A stretch of 64,000 bases of DNA from Amycolatopsis keratiniphila subsp. keratiniphila. GTDB taxonomy: Bacteria > Actinomycetota > Actinomycetes > Mycobacteriales > Pseudonocardiaceae. The translations under genes were made by a program, and so were the position numbers. Numbering within the stretch: position 1 is the first letter of the stretch; every line of letters starts with the position of its first letter. The stretch covers positions 33,478 to 97,477 of the forward strand of contig NZ_LQMT02000014.1 in the NCBI RefSeq assembly GCF_001620365.2, given 5' to 3'. Below the pieces are notes generated by a model. It did not search any database and was not told the DNA's origin. It worked only from the letters and a program-made list of their open reading frames with translations. Below, piece by piece: positions 52,528 to 60,885 of this stretch.

Positions 52528-53691
52528 TCAGGAGCGGGTGAGCGAGCCCGGCGTGAGGTCGGCGAGCCGCCGGTGCCCGGACAGGCCCATGGTCAGGTCG
52601 AGGTCGGCGAGCAGGCTCCGCAGCACGTGCCGGACGCCGTCCTCCCCCGCGAGCGCCAGACCGTACACCCACGGCCGCCCCACCAGCACGGCCTTGGCCC
52701 CGAGCGCGAGCGCCTTGGCGATGTCGGCGCCGGTGCGGATACCGGAGTCGAACAGGATCTCCAGCCGGTCGCCGACCGCGGCCACGATCTCCGGGAGCGC
52801 GTCGAGCGACGCGACCGCGCCGTCGACCTGGCGGCCGCCGTGGTTGGACACGACGATCCCGTCCATCCCGGCCTCGACGGCGCGGCGCGCGTCGTCGGGG
52901 TGCTGGATGCCCTTGAGCACGATCGGCCCGTCCCAGTGCTCGCGCAGGAACGGCAGCCGGTCCCACGTGCTGTCGGTGCCGGTGATCATCGAGATCCAGC
53001 GCAGGATCGCGGTGGGCGGGTCCTCCTCCGGCGTCTTCTCCAGCAGGCCGCGGAACACCGGGTCGCTCAGCGGGACACCCAGGCCCTCGCCCTTGATGAA
53101 CGGCAGGTACGCGTGGTCGAGGTCGTTCGGCCGCCACGCGAGGGTCCAGGTGTCGAGGGTGACGACGAGCGTGGTGAACCCGGCGGCCTTCGCCCGCGCC
53201 AGGATGCTCGCGCAGACGTCGTTGTCGGTCGGCCAGTACAGCTGGAACCAGCGCGGCCCCTCACCACTGGCCTCGGCGACGTCCTCGATGCTCGTGGACG
53301 ACGCCGTCGACATGACGTAGGGCAGGCCGACCGACGCCGCGGCACGCGCGGCCGCCGGCTCGGCGCCCTCGTGGACGATCGACTGCACGCCGACCGGCGC
53401 CAGCAGCACCGGCGCCGGAACGGGCGTGCCGAGGACAGTGGTGGACAGATCGCGTTCGGTGGCGCCGGTGAGCATCCGCGGCACCAGGCGCCAGCGGTCG
53501 AAGGCCTCGCGGTTGGCCCGGGCGGTGGCGCCGGAACCGGCCGAACCGGCGACGTACCAGAACGGCCCGGGCTCCAGGATCTCCCGCGCCGACTCCTCCA
53601 GTTTCGTGGCGTCGGTGGAGCACGGCGGGAAGGTCCCGCCAAGCCCCTGCAGGTAGATCTCGTTCTGGTAGCCGCCGAACCGCTCCGTCAC
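52528..53691 (-). CDS. Lactate 2-monooxygenase / alpha-hydroxy acid oxidase
   Basis: A 387-residue FMN enzyme of the lactate-oxidising family, ERFGGYQNEIYLQGLGG at the N-terminus being characteristic of lactate 2-monooxygenase. FMN-binding and active-site segments: VLLAPVGVQSIVHEGAE, ILRWISMITGTDSTWDRL, IVLKGIQHPDDARRAVE and the catalytic His in VSNHGGRQVDG (near residue 275), then RTGADIAKALALGAKAVLVGRP. It turns L-lactate into acetate and CO2. GTG 53691 is preferred to the extended start at 53751, which overlaps the antiporter gene. Confidence 0.88.
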   Translation of the reverse strand: MTERFGGYQNEIYLQGLGGTFPPCSTDATKLEESAREILEPGPFWYVAGSAGSGATARANREAFDRWRLVPRMLTGATERDLSTTVLGTPVPAPVLLAPVGVQSIVHEGAEPAAARAAASVGLPYVMSTASSTSIEDVAEASGEGPRWFQLYWPTDNDVCASILARAKAAGFTTLVVTLDTWTLAWRPNDLDHAYLPFIKGEGLGVPLSDPVFRGLLEKTPEEDPPTAILRWISMITGTDSTWDRLPFLREHWDGPIVLKGIQHPDDARRAVEAGMDGIVVSNHGGRQVDGAVASLDALPEIVAAVGDRLEILFDSGIRTGADIAKALALGAKAVLVGRPWVYGLALAGEDGVRHVLRSLLADLDLTMGLSGHRRLADLTPGSLTRS

Positions 53692-53704
53692 CAAGGCCTC
53701 CTCG

Positions 53705-54913
53705 TCACGTCGCCCTGGCCGGCTCGTCGCGGCGGGTCGCGCCTCGGACAATACTCGCCGGTAGCAACCAGGCGAGCTTCTCGGAACGGATGACCGCGAC
53801 TGGACCGATCACGGCCAGCAGCAGGACGTAGCCCGCGACGAACGGCGCGACCCGCGAGTCGAGCCCGGCCGCGGTCGCCATCGCCGCGAGCACCAGCGAG
53901 AACTCGCCCCTGGTGAGCACGGTCAGCCCGATGTTCACCCCGGCCTGGCGATCGAACCCGTTGACCCGCGCGGCCAGCGCGCCCGCGCCCAGGTTCAGCA
54001 CGATCGTCAGCGCCACCGCGATCAGCACCGGCACGACCACCGAGCCGACCGCGTTCGGATCGATGCTGAGCCCGAAGATGAAGAAGAACAGCGCGCCGAA
54101 CGCGTCCCGCAGCGGCAGCACCAGCTTGTGGATGCGCGGCGCGACCTTCGAACCGCCGAGCATCATGCCGACCATGAACGCGCCGATGGCGTCGGACACC
54201 CCGACCTCCTCCGCGACGGCGGCGCCCATGACCGCGACACCGACGAAGCAGACGGTGAGCAGTTCGTCGTCGGCCGAACCGAACAGCTTCGACACCACCC
54301 GGCCGCCCCAGCGGGCGAGCGCGGCCATGACGATCAGGAACGCGAAGGCCTTGCCGAAATCGGCGAGCGCCGAGCCGAAGCTCCCGGCGCCGGACAGCAC
54401 CGGCTGCAGCAACGCCAGGTACAGCGCGAGGAAGATGTCCTCGATCACGATGATGCCCATGATCAGCCGGGATTCGGGGTTGTTCATCCGGCGGGATTCG
54501 AGCAGGAGTTTGGTGACGATCGCCGACGACGAGATACCGATGGCACCGGCGATGACCAGCGCTTCCCTGGTCCCCCAGCCGAGCAGGAAGCCGAACGCGA
54601 GCCCGCCGCCGATGTTCAGGATCAGGTAGATCAGCCCGGACCAGACGAGTTTGCGCCCACCCTTGGCCAGGTCGTCGAGGGAGAACTCGAGGCCGAGGTA
54701 GAACAGGAGGAAGACGAGGCCGAGCCCGGCGAGCACACCGAGTTCGGCTGGATCGTCCACAAGGGACAGTCCGGGGGTGTTGGGGCCGAAGACGAAACCG
54801 GCCAGCATGAACAGGGGGATGGTGGGCAGCCCGATACGGGCGCCGGCTCTGGCGATGACACCGGCGGCGAGGAACGCACCGCCGACGGCCAGCAGGGCAT
54901 GACCGGAACTCAT
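53705..54913 (-). CDS. Cation:proton antiporter (CPA2 / Kef type)
   Basis: A 402-residue membrane protein with about twelve hydrophobic segments. GLPTIPLFMLAGFVFGPNTPGL and FLLFYLGLEFSLDDL are typical of the Na+/H+ exchanger domain, and SDAIGAFMVGMMLGGS carries the conserved ion-binding region. No TrkA-N or RCK domain is attached, unlike KefB/C. In related actinobacteria a small TrkA-C subunit often accompanies it; here the upstream gene is a different small protein. It ends 14 bases before the lactate monooxygenase start. Confidence 0.88.
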   Translation of the reverse strand: MSSGHALLAVGGAFLAAGVIARAGARIGLPTIPLFMLAGFVFGPNTPGLSLVDDPAELGVLAGLGLVFLLFYLGLEFSLDDLAKGGRKLVWSGLIYLILNIGGGLAFGFLLGWGTREALVIAGAIGISSSAIVTKLLLESRRMNNPESRLIMGIIVIEDIFLALYLALLQPVLSGAGSFGSALADFGKAFAFLIVMAALARWGGRVVSKLFGSADDELLTVCFVGVAVMGAAVAEEVGVSDAIGAFMVGMMLGGSKVAPRIHKLVLPLRDAFGALFFFIFGLSIDPNAVGSVVVPVLIAVALTIVLNLGAGALAARVNGFDRQAGVNIGLTVLTRGEFSLVLAAMATAAGLDSRVAPFVAGYVLLLAVIGPVAVIRSEKLAWLLPASIVRGATRRDEPARAT

Positions 54914-54955
54914 GGAGACCTCCGATGGATGGCTGATGCGGGAAGAAGACGCCGA

Positions 54956-55267
54956 TCAGCGCGGAGGTGCCCGCGCGGGCGCCTGGGGCACCGCACGGGT
55001 GATGACGACGGGTTCGCCCTGCTCAGGGACGTGGCCGGCGTCGGGAAGGTCGACGGTCTCCGCTTCGGCGGGAGCGTCGGCGAGGGGAACGGCCTGCCCG
55101 CCGTGGAAGGCGGGCAGCGGGTGGGTCGCGAAGACGGCGACGGGATCTTCCTTCGCGGCCCGGCCGTGCCCGTGGGGAACAGTCGGCGTGACGAAGGCGA
55201 AGACGAGCAAGATCAGCAGGAAGAAGACGGAACGGTGCCGTGCGGCGGGGGCACGGGTAGTCGTCAT
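54956..55267 (-). CDS. Small secreted or single-pass membrane protein
   Basis: A 103-residue protein: basic start, one hydrophobic segment (residues about 13-30, SVFFLLILLVFAFVTP) and a Pro/Ala/Glu-rich exported tail with a HGHG motif at 32-35. No family recognised. It lies 42 bases upstream of the antiporter gene on the same strand and may be cotranscribed as an accessory. The ATG at 55267 has AGGAATGGTAAAGTGG upstream; the promoter may be the TATAAAGGAAT stretch near 55290. Confidence 0.6.
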   Translation of the reverse strand: MTTTRAPAARHRSVFFLLILLVFAFVTPTVPHGHGRAAKEDPVAVFATHPLPAFHGGQAVPLADAPAEAETVDLPDAGHVPEQGEPVVITRAVPQAPARAPPR

Positions 55268-55330
55268 CTGCCCGCCACTTTACCATTCCTTTATAGACAA
55301 ATCGACGAGGGGGCCGTCACGTTCGTCTAT

Positions 55331-56797
55331 TTAGGACAGCTTGGTGGCGGCGAGCGCCTCTTCTTCGAGCGGCCCGCCGATGGCGGCGTACGTCTCGGGA
55401 TCCTTCGTCCGCAACACTTCCGCGCGCAGGAAACCCGCCAGCGCGGCGACGAGCACGAGACCGGGCAGCCCCCAGCGCAACAGGAACGTCCCGGCCGGGC
55501 CGAGCAGCAGATCGAAGTTGAGCAGGATCAGCGCGAGGACGGCCGACAGCGCGAGGATCGCCAGCGACGGCGCGATCCAGCGGCGCCAGGCGTTTTCGGC
55601 GTCGCGGCGCCGTTTGAAAAAGCCGATCACCGAAAGCGAGACGGCGATCATGATCACCACGACCCCGGTGGACGCCGTCGTGCCGAGCCAGGTGAACAGT
55701 TCGGTCACCGGGTCGCGGCCGGCGATCGCGAAGAGCGACACGACCGCCAACGCGAGCGCGGTCTGCGTGAGCGAACCGGCCACCGGCGCGCCGGTACGTT
55801 TACTGGTCTTGGCCAGCGAGCGCGGCAGCAACCCTTCCCTGCCCAGCGCGAAGAAATACCGCGCGACGGCGTTGTGGAAGCTCAGCAGCGCCGCGCATTG
55901 GCCGGTCACGAACAGCGTGTACGCGACGTCGGAGAACGTGCCGCCGAGATGTTCGCCCGCCAGGTTGAACAGCAGATCCGGGCCCTGGGCGGCCGCGGTC
56001 GTCACGATGACGTCCGGCCCGGTGCCCACGGCCAATGCGAGCGACGAGACGACGTAGAGCACCGCGGTGAGCGCGATCGCGGCGAACGTCGCCCGGCCGA
56101 CCGTGCGGCTGGGTTCCCTGGTCTCCTCGCCGTAGGTCGCCGCGCCTTCGAAGCCGATGAACGCGGCCGCCGAGAACGCGAACACCGCGCCCACGCCGGT
56201 GGTGAACAGGCTCGACGGCTCCAGCGGGACCCAGGAAACGCCGCCACCGGCCGGATTCGTGAACAACGCGATGTCGACGACCGCCACGACGGCCACCTCG
56301 AGGCACAGCGCCACCCCGAGCACCTTGGCGTTGAGATCGACCCGCAGGACACCGAGCGCGCCGACGACGAGCACCAGCACCAGCGCGCACAACCACCACG
56401 GCGGCGGGGATCCGGTGAGCGTGCCCAGCCACGTCGACACCGACCAGCCGAACAGGCCGTAGATGCTGATCTGGATGGCGTTGTAGGAGATCAGCGTGAC
56501 GAAGGCGATCCCGGCGCCGGTGGATTTGCCGACGCCGTTGGCGACGTAGGGATAGAACGCGCCGGCGTTGGTGATGTAGCGGCTCATCGCCGCGTACCCG
56601 ACGGCGAACAGTCCCAGGATCGGGGCGAGCAGAAGGAACGACAGCGGCACGCCGACATTGCCGGTGACCGCGTAGTTCGTCGGGACCCCGCCCGCGATGG
56701 CGAAGAGCGGACCCGCCGCGGCCACCACGAAGAACACGATCTGGGCGGCCCCGAGCCGCCGATGACCGAGACCGCGCCGCGGTCTTTGCCTACCCAT
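55331..56797 (-). CDS. APC family amino acid permease
   Basis: A 488-residue transporter with about 12 to 14 hydrophobic segments. The first helix starts LGAAQIVFFVVAAAGPL (family motif), with FIGFEGAATYGEETREPSRTVGRAT near residue 200 and YFFALGREGLLPRSLAKT near 310, both hallmarks of amino acid/polyamine/organocation permeases. Substrate unknown. ATG 56797 is chosen; the frame extends to 56845 without similarity. The terminal region is followed by the small protein gene on the same strand. Confidence 0.9.
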   Translation of the reverse strand: MGRQRPRRGLGHRRLGAAQIVFFVVAAAGPLFAIAGGVPTNYAVTGNVGVPLSFLLLAPILGLFAVGYAAMSRYITNAGAFYPYVANGVGKSTGAGIAFVTLISYNAIQISIYGLFGWSVSTWLGTLTGSPPPWWLCALVLVLVVGALGVLRVDLNAKVLGVALCLEVAVVAVVDIALFTNPAGGGVSWVPLEPSSLFTTGVGAVFAFSAAAFIGFEGAATYGEETREPSRTVGRATFAAIALTAVLYVVSSLALAVGTGPDVIVTTAAAQGPDLLFNLAGEHLGGTFSDVAYTLFVTGQCAALLSFHNAVARYFFALGREGLLPRSLAKTSKRTGAPVAGSLTQTALALAVVSLFAIAGRDPVTELFTWLGTTASTGVVVIMIAVSLSVIGFFKRRRDAENAWRRWIAPSLAILALSAVLALILLNFDLLLGPAGTFLLRWGLPGLVLVAALAGFLRAEVLRTKDPETYAAIGGPLEEEALAATKLS

Positions 56798-56975
56798 GGA
56801 CCCGTCCCCCCGGACGTCGGTCGTTCTTGATCTTGCGAGAGCCATCCCACCCTAGGGCCGGGCACCCCGGCGAGGTACGTCCGTTCAGGCTAAAAACGGA
56901 CCTCGGGTCGCAGTGGTACGCGCGCTACCGCTACTTTGGCCGTCCCGCACTTCAACGCCGGAGGGCGTGCCATTC

Positions 56976-57617
56976 ATGCGTCGGCTGACCTTGGTCGATT
57001 CCCTGTTCTTTCTCGCCCACGACGAGTTCACCGGAAAACCCGCGTTGCGCCGCACGGGACTCGGGATCGGAATGGCCGGCTCCGCACTCTGCGATCTCCT
57101 CCTCGCCGAGCGGATCACCGTGGAACGCAAGCGAATCCGCCCGCTGTCACGGCGCGGTCTCGCCCATCCGCCGCTCGACGGGGTGTTCTCGGAAATCCTG
57201 CGTGAACGCGAGCGGCACACCGTCCGGGAATGGGTCACGCATCTGCGGCACGACCTCGGGGAAACGGTCGCGGACAATCTGCTCGCCGCCGGGGTGATCG
57301 ACCGCGAGACCGACCGGGTGCTCATGCGGAAGAAGCATCGGTACCCGCCGCGGGATCTGCTGATGTCGACGGCCGCGCGCAGCAAGGTGCGGGCGGCCGT
57401 CCTCGGCACCGAACAGCCGGATCCGCATTCGGTCTGCCTGGCGCTACTGGCCTGGACCATCGGGCTCGACGACTTCTGCGAACCGGAACTCGACCGGGCG
57501 GGCCTGCGCGCCTGGGTGGAGTCCACTCACCGGGAACTGCCGAAGGCGCTCGCCGAACTGATCTCGGGGGTCGACGCGGTGTGCGCCGCCGTCGTCTACA
57601 CCGGCGACCGGCGGTAA
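56976..57617 (+). CDS. GPP34 (GOLPH3/VPS74-like) phosphoprotein
   Basis: A 213-residue GPP34 protein, the fold of yeast Vps74. LTLVDSLFFLAHDEFTGKP starts it, followed by LAGSALCDLLLAERI-type helices and the C-terminal ARSKVRAAVLGTEQPDPHS with LLAWTIGL, regular for the actinobacterial group. In eukaryotes the fold binds phosphoinositides; the bacterial role is unknown, though some act near antibiotic or lipid genes. ATG 56976 is preceded by GGAGG, better than ATG 56913. Confidence 0.88.
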   Translation: MRRLTLVDSLFFLAHDEFTGKPALRRTGLGIGMAGSALCDLLLAERITVERKRIRPLSRRGLAHPPLDGVFSEILRERERHTVREWVTHLRHDLGETVADNLLAAGVIDRETDRVLMRKKHRYPPRDLLMSTAARSKVRAAVLGTEQPDPHSVCLALLAWTIGLDDFCEPELDRAGLRAWVESTHRELPKALAELISGVDAVCAAVVYTGDRR

Positions 57618-57699
57618 CGAAAATCTTCGACCGGCTCTCCCTCTTGCCGGAAACTGTCACCCGTGGTTATCGTGTGCCCACGCCGCAGCAACACCTGAT

Positions 57700-57717
57700 G
57701 AGAAAATGACAATTCTC
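57700..57717 (+). promoter_or_regulatory. Candidate operator upstream of the chitosanase
   Basis: GAGAA-AATGACAA-TTCTC at 57700-57717 is an inverted repeat 20 bases before the chitosanase ATG. Chitosanase genes in Streptomyces have a repressor (CsnR) with a palindromic site here; whether this is the same site cannot be said from sequence alone. Confidence 0.4.
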
Positions 57718-57737
57718 TATGGAAAGGGACACCTTTC

Positions 57738-58589
57738 ATGAGTGACACCCTGCGGCCCGCGATGCGTCGTGCTCTCGGCGCGGTCTCCGTTCTCGCCCTC
57801 GCCGTTTCCGGCCCCGTCGCGATCTCTTCGCTCGCATCCGCGGCGCCCGTCCCGGCGTCGGCGTCGATCTTCGCTTCCGGTGGCGATCTCGCCTCGCCTG
57901 AGAAGAAGGAGATCGCGATGCAGATCGTCTCCAGCGCGGAAAACTCTTCCCTGGACTGGAAAGCGCAGTACTCCTACATCGAGGACATCGGCGACGGGCG
58001 CGGGTACACCGCCGGCATCATCGGGTTCTGTTCCGGCACCGGGGACATGCTGGAACTCGTCGAGCGCTACACGAACTCGGTCCCGGACAACCCGCTGGCG
58101 GAATACCTCCCGGCACTGCGCAAGGTCGACGGCACCGATTCGCACGAAGGACTCGGCAGCGGTTTCGAAAACGCATGGCGCGAGGCCGCCGGCCGCGAGG
58201 ACTTCCAAGCCGCGCAGAACAGCGAACGGGACCGAGTCTATTTCGACCCGGCGGTGAATCAGGCGAAATCGGACGGTCTGGGCGCACTGGGACAATTCAT
58301 CTATTACGACGCCATCGTGATGCACGGCCCGGGCACCAGCCAGGACAGCTTCGGCGGTATCCGCTCGGCCGCTCTTCAGCAGGCGAAGCCGCCCGCGCAG
58401 GGTGGTGACGAGACGGCGTACCTCAAGGCGTTCCTCGACGCGCGGCGCGTGGTCATGAAGCAGGAAGAGGCGCACGCGGACACCTCGCGGATCGACACCG
58501 CGCAGCTGATGTGGCTCAACGACGGCAACCTCGACCTGCACACCCCGCTGAAGTGGGCGGTCTACGGGGACCCGTACGAGATCGGCTAG
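57738..58589 (+). CDS. csn: Secreted chitosanase (glycoside hydrolase family 46)
   Basis: A 283-residue GH46 endo-chitosanase. A signal peptide covers residues 1 to about 36 (LGAVSVLALAVSGPVAISSLASA-like, cut after SAA). The catalytic Glu is in IVSSAENSSLDW and the Asp in IEDIGDGRGYTAG, with the aromatic GFCSGTGDM, all family signatures. It cleaves chitosan outside the cell, releasing glucosamine oligomers. The length matches Streptomyces enzymes. ATG 57738 follows GGAAAGGGACACC. Monocistronic. Confidence 0.93.
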   Translation: MSDTLRPAMRRALGAVSVLALAVSGPVAISSLASAAPVPASASIFASGGDLASPEKKEIAMQIVSSAENSSLDWKAQYSYIEDIGDGRGYTAGIIGFCSGTGDMLELVERYTNSVPDNPLAEYLPALRKVDGTDSHEGLGSGFENAWREAAGREDFQAAQNSERDRVYFDPAVNQAKSDGLGALGQFIYYDAIVMHGPGTSQDSFGGIRSAALQQAKPPAQGGDETAYLKAFLDARRVVMKQEEAHADTSRIDTAQLMWLNDGNLDLHTPLKWAVYGDPYEIG

Positions 58590-58603
58590 CGCACGGCGAC
58601 GCA

Positions 58604-58658
58604 TGTCATGAAAGGGTCGTTCAGGACATCTTTCGTCCTGAACGACCCTTTCATGACA
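58604..58658. terminator. Long perfect palindrome in a convergent gap
   Basis: 24-bp arms (58604-58627 and 58635-58658) pair without mismatch around a 7-base loop ATCTTTC; the arm includes ATGAAAGGGTCGTTCAGGA. It begins 15 bases after the chitosanase stop and ends 19 bases before the stop of the convergent PHP gene. Confidence 0.75.
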
Positions 58659-58676
58659 CACACGAGGGGGGGTGAA

Positions 58677-59669
58677 CTAACCCGCGAGCAGGTCCTCGGC
58701 GGTCCGCGTGTTGATCACCCGCTCCGGCTCGATCCCCAGTTCGTTGGCCCGCGCGCAGCCGAAGACCAGCCAGTCCAGCTGGCCGGGCGCGTGCGCGTCG
58801 CTGTCGATCGCGAAATCGCAGCCCAGGTCCACGGCCAGGTTCAGCAACCGCGTCGGCGGATCCCGGCGTTCGGGGCGCGAGTTGATCTCGACGGCGACGC
58901 CGTTGTCCCGGCACGCGGTGAACACCGCTTCGGCGTCGAACTCCGACTCGGGCCGTTTCCCGCGGCCGCCCATCACCAGCCGTCCGGTGCAATGCCCCAG
59001 CACGCGGACCCGCGGATGCTGCACCGCGGCGATCATCCGCGGCGTCATCTCCTTCGCGGGCATCCGCAGTTTCGAGTGGACACTCGCGACGACGAAGTCC
59101 AGCCGCTCCAGCAGTTCTTCCTCCTGGTCGAGCGTGCCGTCCAGGTGGATGTCGACCTCGATGCCGTGCAGGATCCGGAACGGCGCCATCGTCTCGTTCA
59201 GTTCCGCGACGACGTCCATCTGACGGCGCAGCCGCTCGGGCGAGAGCCCGTTCGCGACGGTCAGCCGCGGCGAGTGGTCGGTCAGCACCATCCATTCGTG
59301 GCCGAGCGCGCGGGCGGCCTCGGCCATCTCCTCGATCGGGCTGCCGCCGTCGGACCAGTCCGAATGGGTGTGGCAGTCGCCGCGCAGCGCCGCCCGCATC
59401 GCGCCGCCGTCGGGCAGTTTCGGCTCGCCGATCTTCTCGAAGTACGCGGGACGGCGCCCGGCGAGGACGTCTTCGACGACGGCCGCGGTCGCCTTGCCGA
59501 TGTTCGGCAACGCGGTCAAGGTGCCCGCCGCGGCGCGTTTGCGCAGGTCGTCCGGCTCGATCTTGGCGATCACCGAGGCCGCCTGCCGGAATGCCCGCAC
59601 CCGGTAGGTCGGCTCGCCCGCGCGCTCCAGCCGGAACGCGATCTCCCTCAACGCCTGCGCCGGTTCCAT
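58677..59669 (-). CDS. PHP domain-containing protein (PolX-like without polymerase)
   Basis: A 330-residue protein: N-terminal helix-hairpin-helix region as in DNA polymerase X (REIAFRLERAGEPTYRVRAF, LPNIGKATAAVVED; residues 1-75), then a PHP phosphoesterase domain. Metal ligands: GDCHTHSDWSDG (about 98-109), VLTDHSP, HGIEVDI, FVVASVHS, VLGHCTG and the C-terminal AIDSDAHAPGQ. The polymerase palm of PolX is missing. It may be a repair nuclease or a histidinol-phosphatase-like enzyme. It follows the phosphodiesterase gene on the same strand. Confidence 0.87.
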   Translation of the reverse strand: MEPAQALREIAFRLERAGEPTYRVRAFRQAASVIAKIEPDDLRKRAAAGTLTALPNIGKATAAVVEDVLAGRRPAYFEKIGEPKLPDGGAMRAALRGDCHTHSDWSDGGSPIEEMAEAARALGHEWMVLTDHSPRLTVANGLSPERLRRQMDVVAELNETMAPFRILHGIEVDIHLDGTLDQEEELLERLDFVVASVHSKLRMPAKEMTPRMIAAVQHPRVRVLGHCTGRLVMGGRGKRPESEFDAEAVFTACRDNGVAVEINSRPERRDPPTRLLNLAVDLGCDFAIDSDAHAPGQLDWLVFGCARANELGIEPERVINTRTAEDLLAG

Positions 59670-59687
59670 GCCTACCTGTCTACCCCG

Positions 59688-60191
59688 TCAGCGGCGAAGA
59701 GGCAGCTCATGCAGCGTGACGTCGCGCAATTCGCCGTCGCGGATCTCGGCGGTCTGATAGGTGCAGAACGGCTGCCGCCGCCGGTCGGTCGGCGAGCCGG
59801 GGTTCAGCAGCCGCAGCCCCTTCGGTGTGACGGTGTCCCAGGGGATGTGGCTGTGCCCGAACACGAGGACGTCGGTGTCCGGGAACTGGTCGTCACAGCG
59901 CCGTTCACGGCCCTGTTTGCCGCCGGTTTCGTGGATGACCGCCAACCGGACGCCGTCGAGGTCCGCCCGCGCGATCTCGGGAAGCCGCGCCCGCAGATCC
60001 GCGCCGTCGTTGTTGCCGTAGACTCCGACGAGCCGCTCACTCCGGGCTTCGAGTTCGTCCAGCAGGGTGACCTCGACCCAATCGCCGGCGTGGACGACGA
60101 CGTCCGCCGCGTCGACCTCGCGCCAGACCTGATCCGGCAGCGCCTTCGCGCGCAGCGGCAGATGGGTGTCGGCGATGAGCAGCAGCCGCAT
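59688..60191 (-). CDS. Metallophosphoesterase (YfcE family)
   Basis: A 167-residue calcineurin-like phosphodiesterase: LLIADTHLPLR (D-x-H), VVHAGDWVE (GD), VYGNNDGADLR (GNND), FGHSHIPWDT (GHxH) and LLNPGSPTDRRR, all the family's blocks. It hydrolyses phosphodiesters with Mn2+. ATG 60191 shares one base with the stop of the GntR gene, so the genes are coupled. Confidence 0.9.
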   Translation of the reverse strand: MRLLLIADTHLPLRAKALPDQVWREVDAADVVVHAGDWVEVTLLDELEARSERLVGVYGNNDGADLRARLPEIARADLDGVRLAVIHETGGKQGRERRCDDQFPDTDVLVFGHSHIPWDTVTPKGLRLLNPGSPTDRRRQPFCTYQTAEIRDGELRDVTLHELPLRR

Positions 60192-60850
60192 CAAGCGTCT
60201 CCGATGGTCTCGAGGGTCCGCTCCAGGAAATCGCCGATATGGGCGCGCAGCAACCGGGCCGCGCCTTCGGCGTCGCCCTTCTTCGCCGCCGCCAGCACCG
60301 CCTTGTGCTCGTTCCATTCCTTGCGCCAGCTGGGATTCGTCTCCCAGCCGACCACGCTGATCAGCGCGGCGCGGTCCCTGAGGTCGTCCAGCATCGAGAC
60401 CATCAGCGGATTGCCGCAGCCGCTGTACAGCGCCCGGTGGAACCGGCGGTTGAGCAGGCTGAGCGCGGCGTGATCCTTGTCCGAGAGCGCCGCCGACGCC
60501 TCTTTCAGCGCTTCCGCGGCGTCTTCGAGCAGGTCCGGGGAGCGGCGTTCGACCGACCGGCGCACGGCCTCGGGCTCCAGCACCATGCGGACGTCGTACA
60601 CGGACTTCGCCAGCTCCGCGTCCACCACGCACACCGAAGCGCCCTTGTACGGGCTGAACGTCACGAGACCCGTGTTCGACAGCACCTTGAGCGCCTCGCG
60701 GACCGGCGTCTTCGAGACGCCGAGCCTGGCCGCGAGCTCGGCTTCGACCAGCGGCTGGCCGGGCTTCAACTCCCGGGTGAGGATGCCGCGGCGGATCTCG
60801 TCGAGCACCACTTCGGTCCGTGAAGCGGGCAGGCTGAAGGTCGAAGACAT
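60191..60850 (-). CDS. GntR family regulator with FCD domain
   Basis: A 219-residue FadR-type regulator: winged helix (residues about 10-72; LVEAELAARLGVSKTPVREAL) and an all-helical FCD ligand domain (about 82-212; ELAKSVYDVRMVLEPEAVRRS, NRRFHRALYSGCGN, with metal-binding His). It is divergent from the dehydratase gene by only 35 bases, with a TATGA/TCATA palindrome between. It probably represses that gene in response to a sugar acid. Confidence 0.9.
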   Translation of the reverse strand: MSSTFSLPASRTEVVLDEIRRGILTRELKPGQPLVEAELAARLGVSKTPVREALKVLSNTGLVTFSPYKGASVCVVDAELAKSVYDVRMVLEPEAVRRSVERRSPDLLEDAAEALKEASAALSDKDHAALSLLNRRFHRALYSGCGNPLMVSMLDDLRDRAALISVVGWETNPSWRKEWNEHKAVLAAAKKGDAEGAARLLRAHIGDFLERTLETIGDA

Positions 60851-60862
60851 GGGCCGATCATA

Positions 60863-60876
60863 TATGAGATGTCATA
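60863..60876. promoter_or_regulatory. GntR operator
   Basis: TATGA-GATG-TCATA, a perfect 5-bp inverted repeat with a 4-base spacer, in the 35-base gap between the divergent GntR and dehydratase genes. A/T-rich against the rest of the window, it may also hold the promoters. Confidence 0.6.
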
Positions 60877-60885
60877 CTCGCGGAC

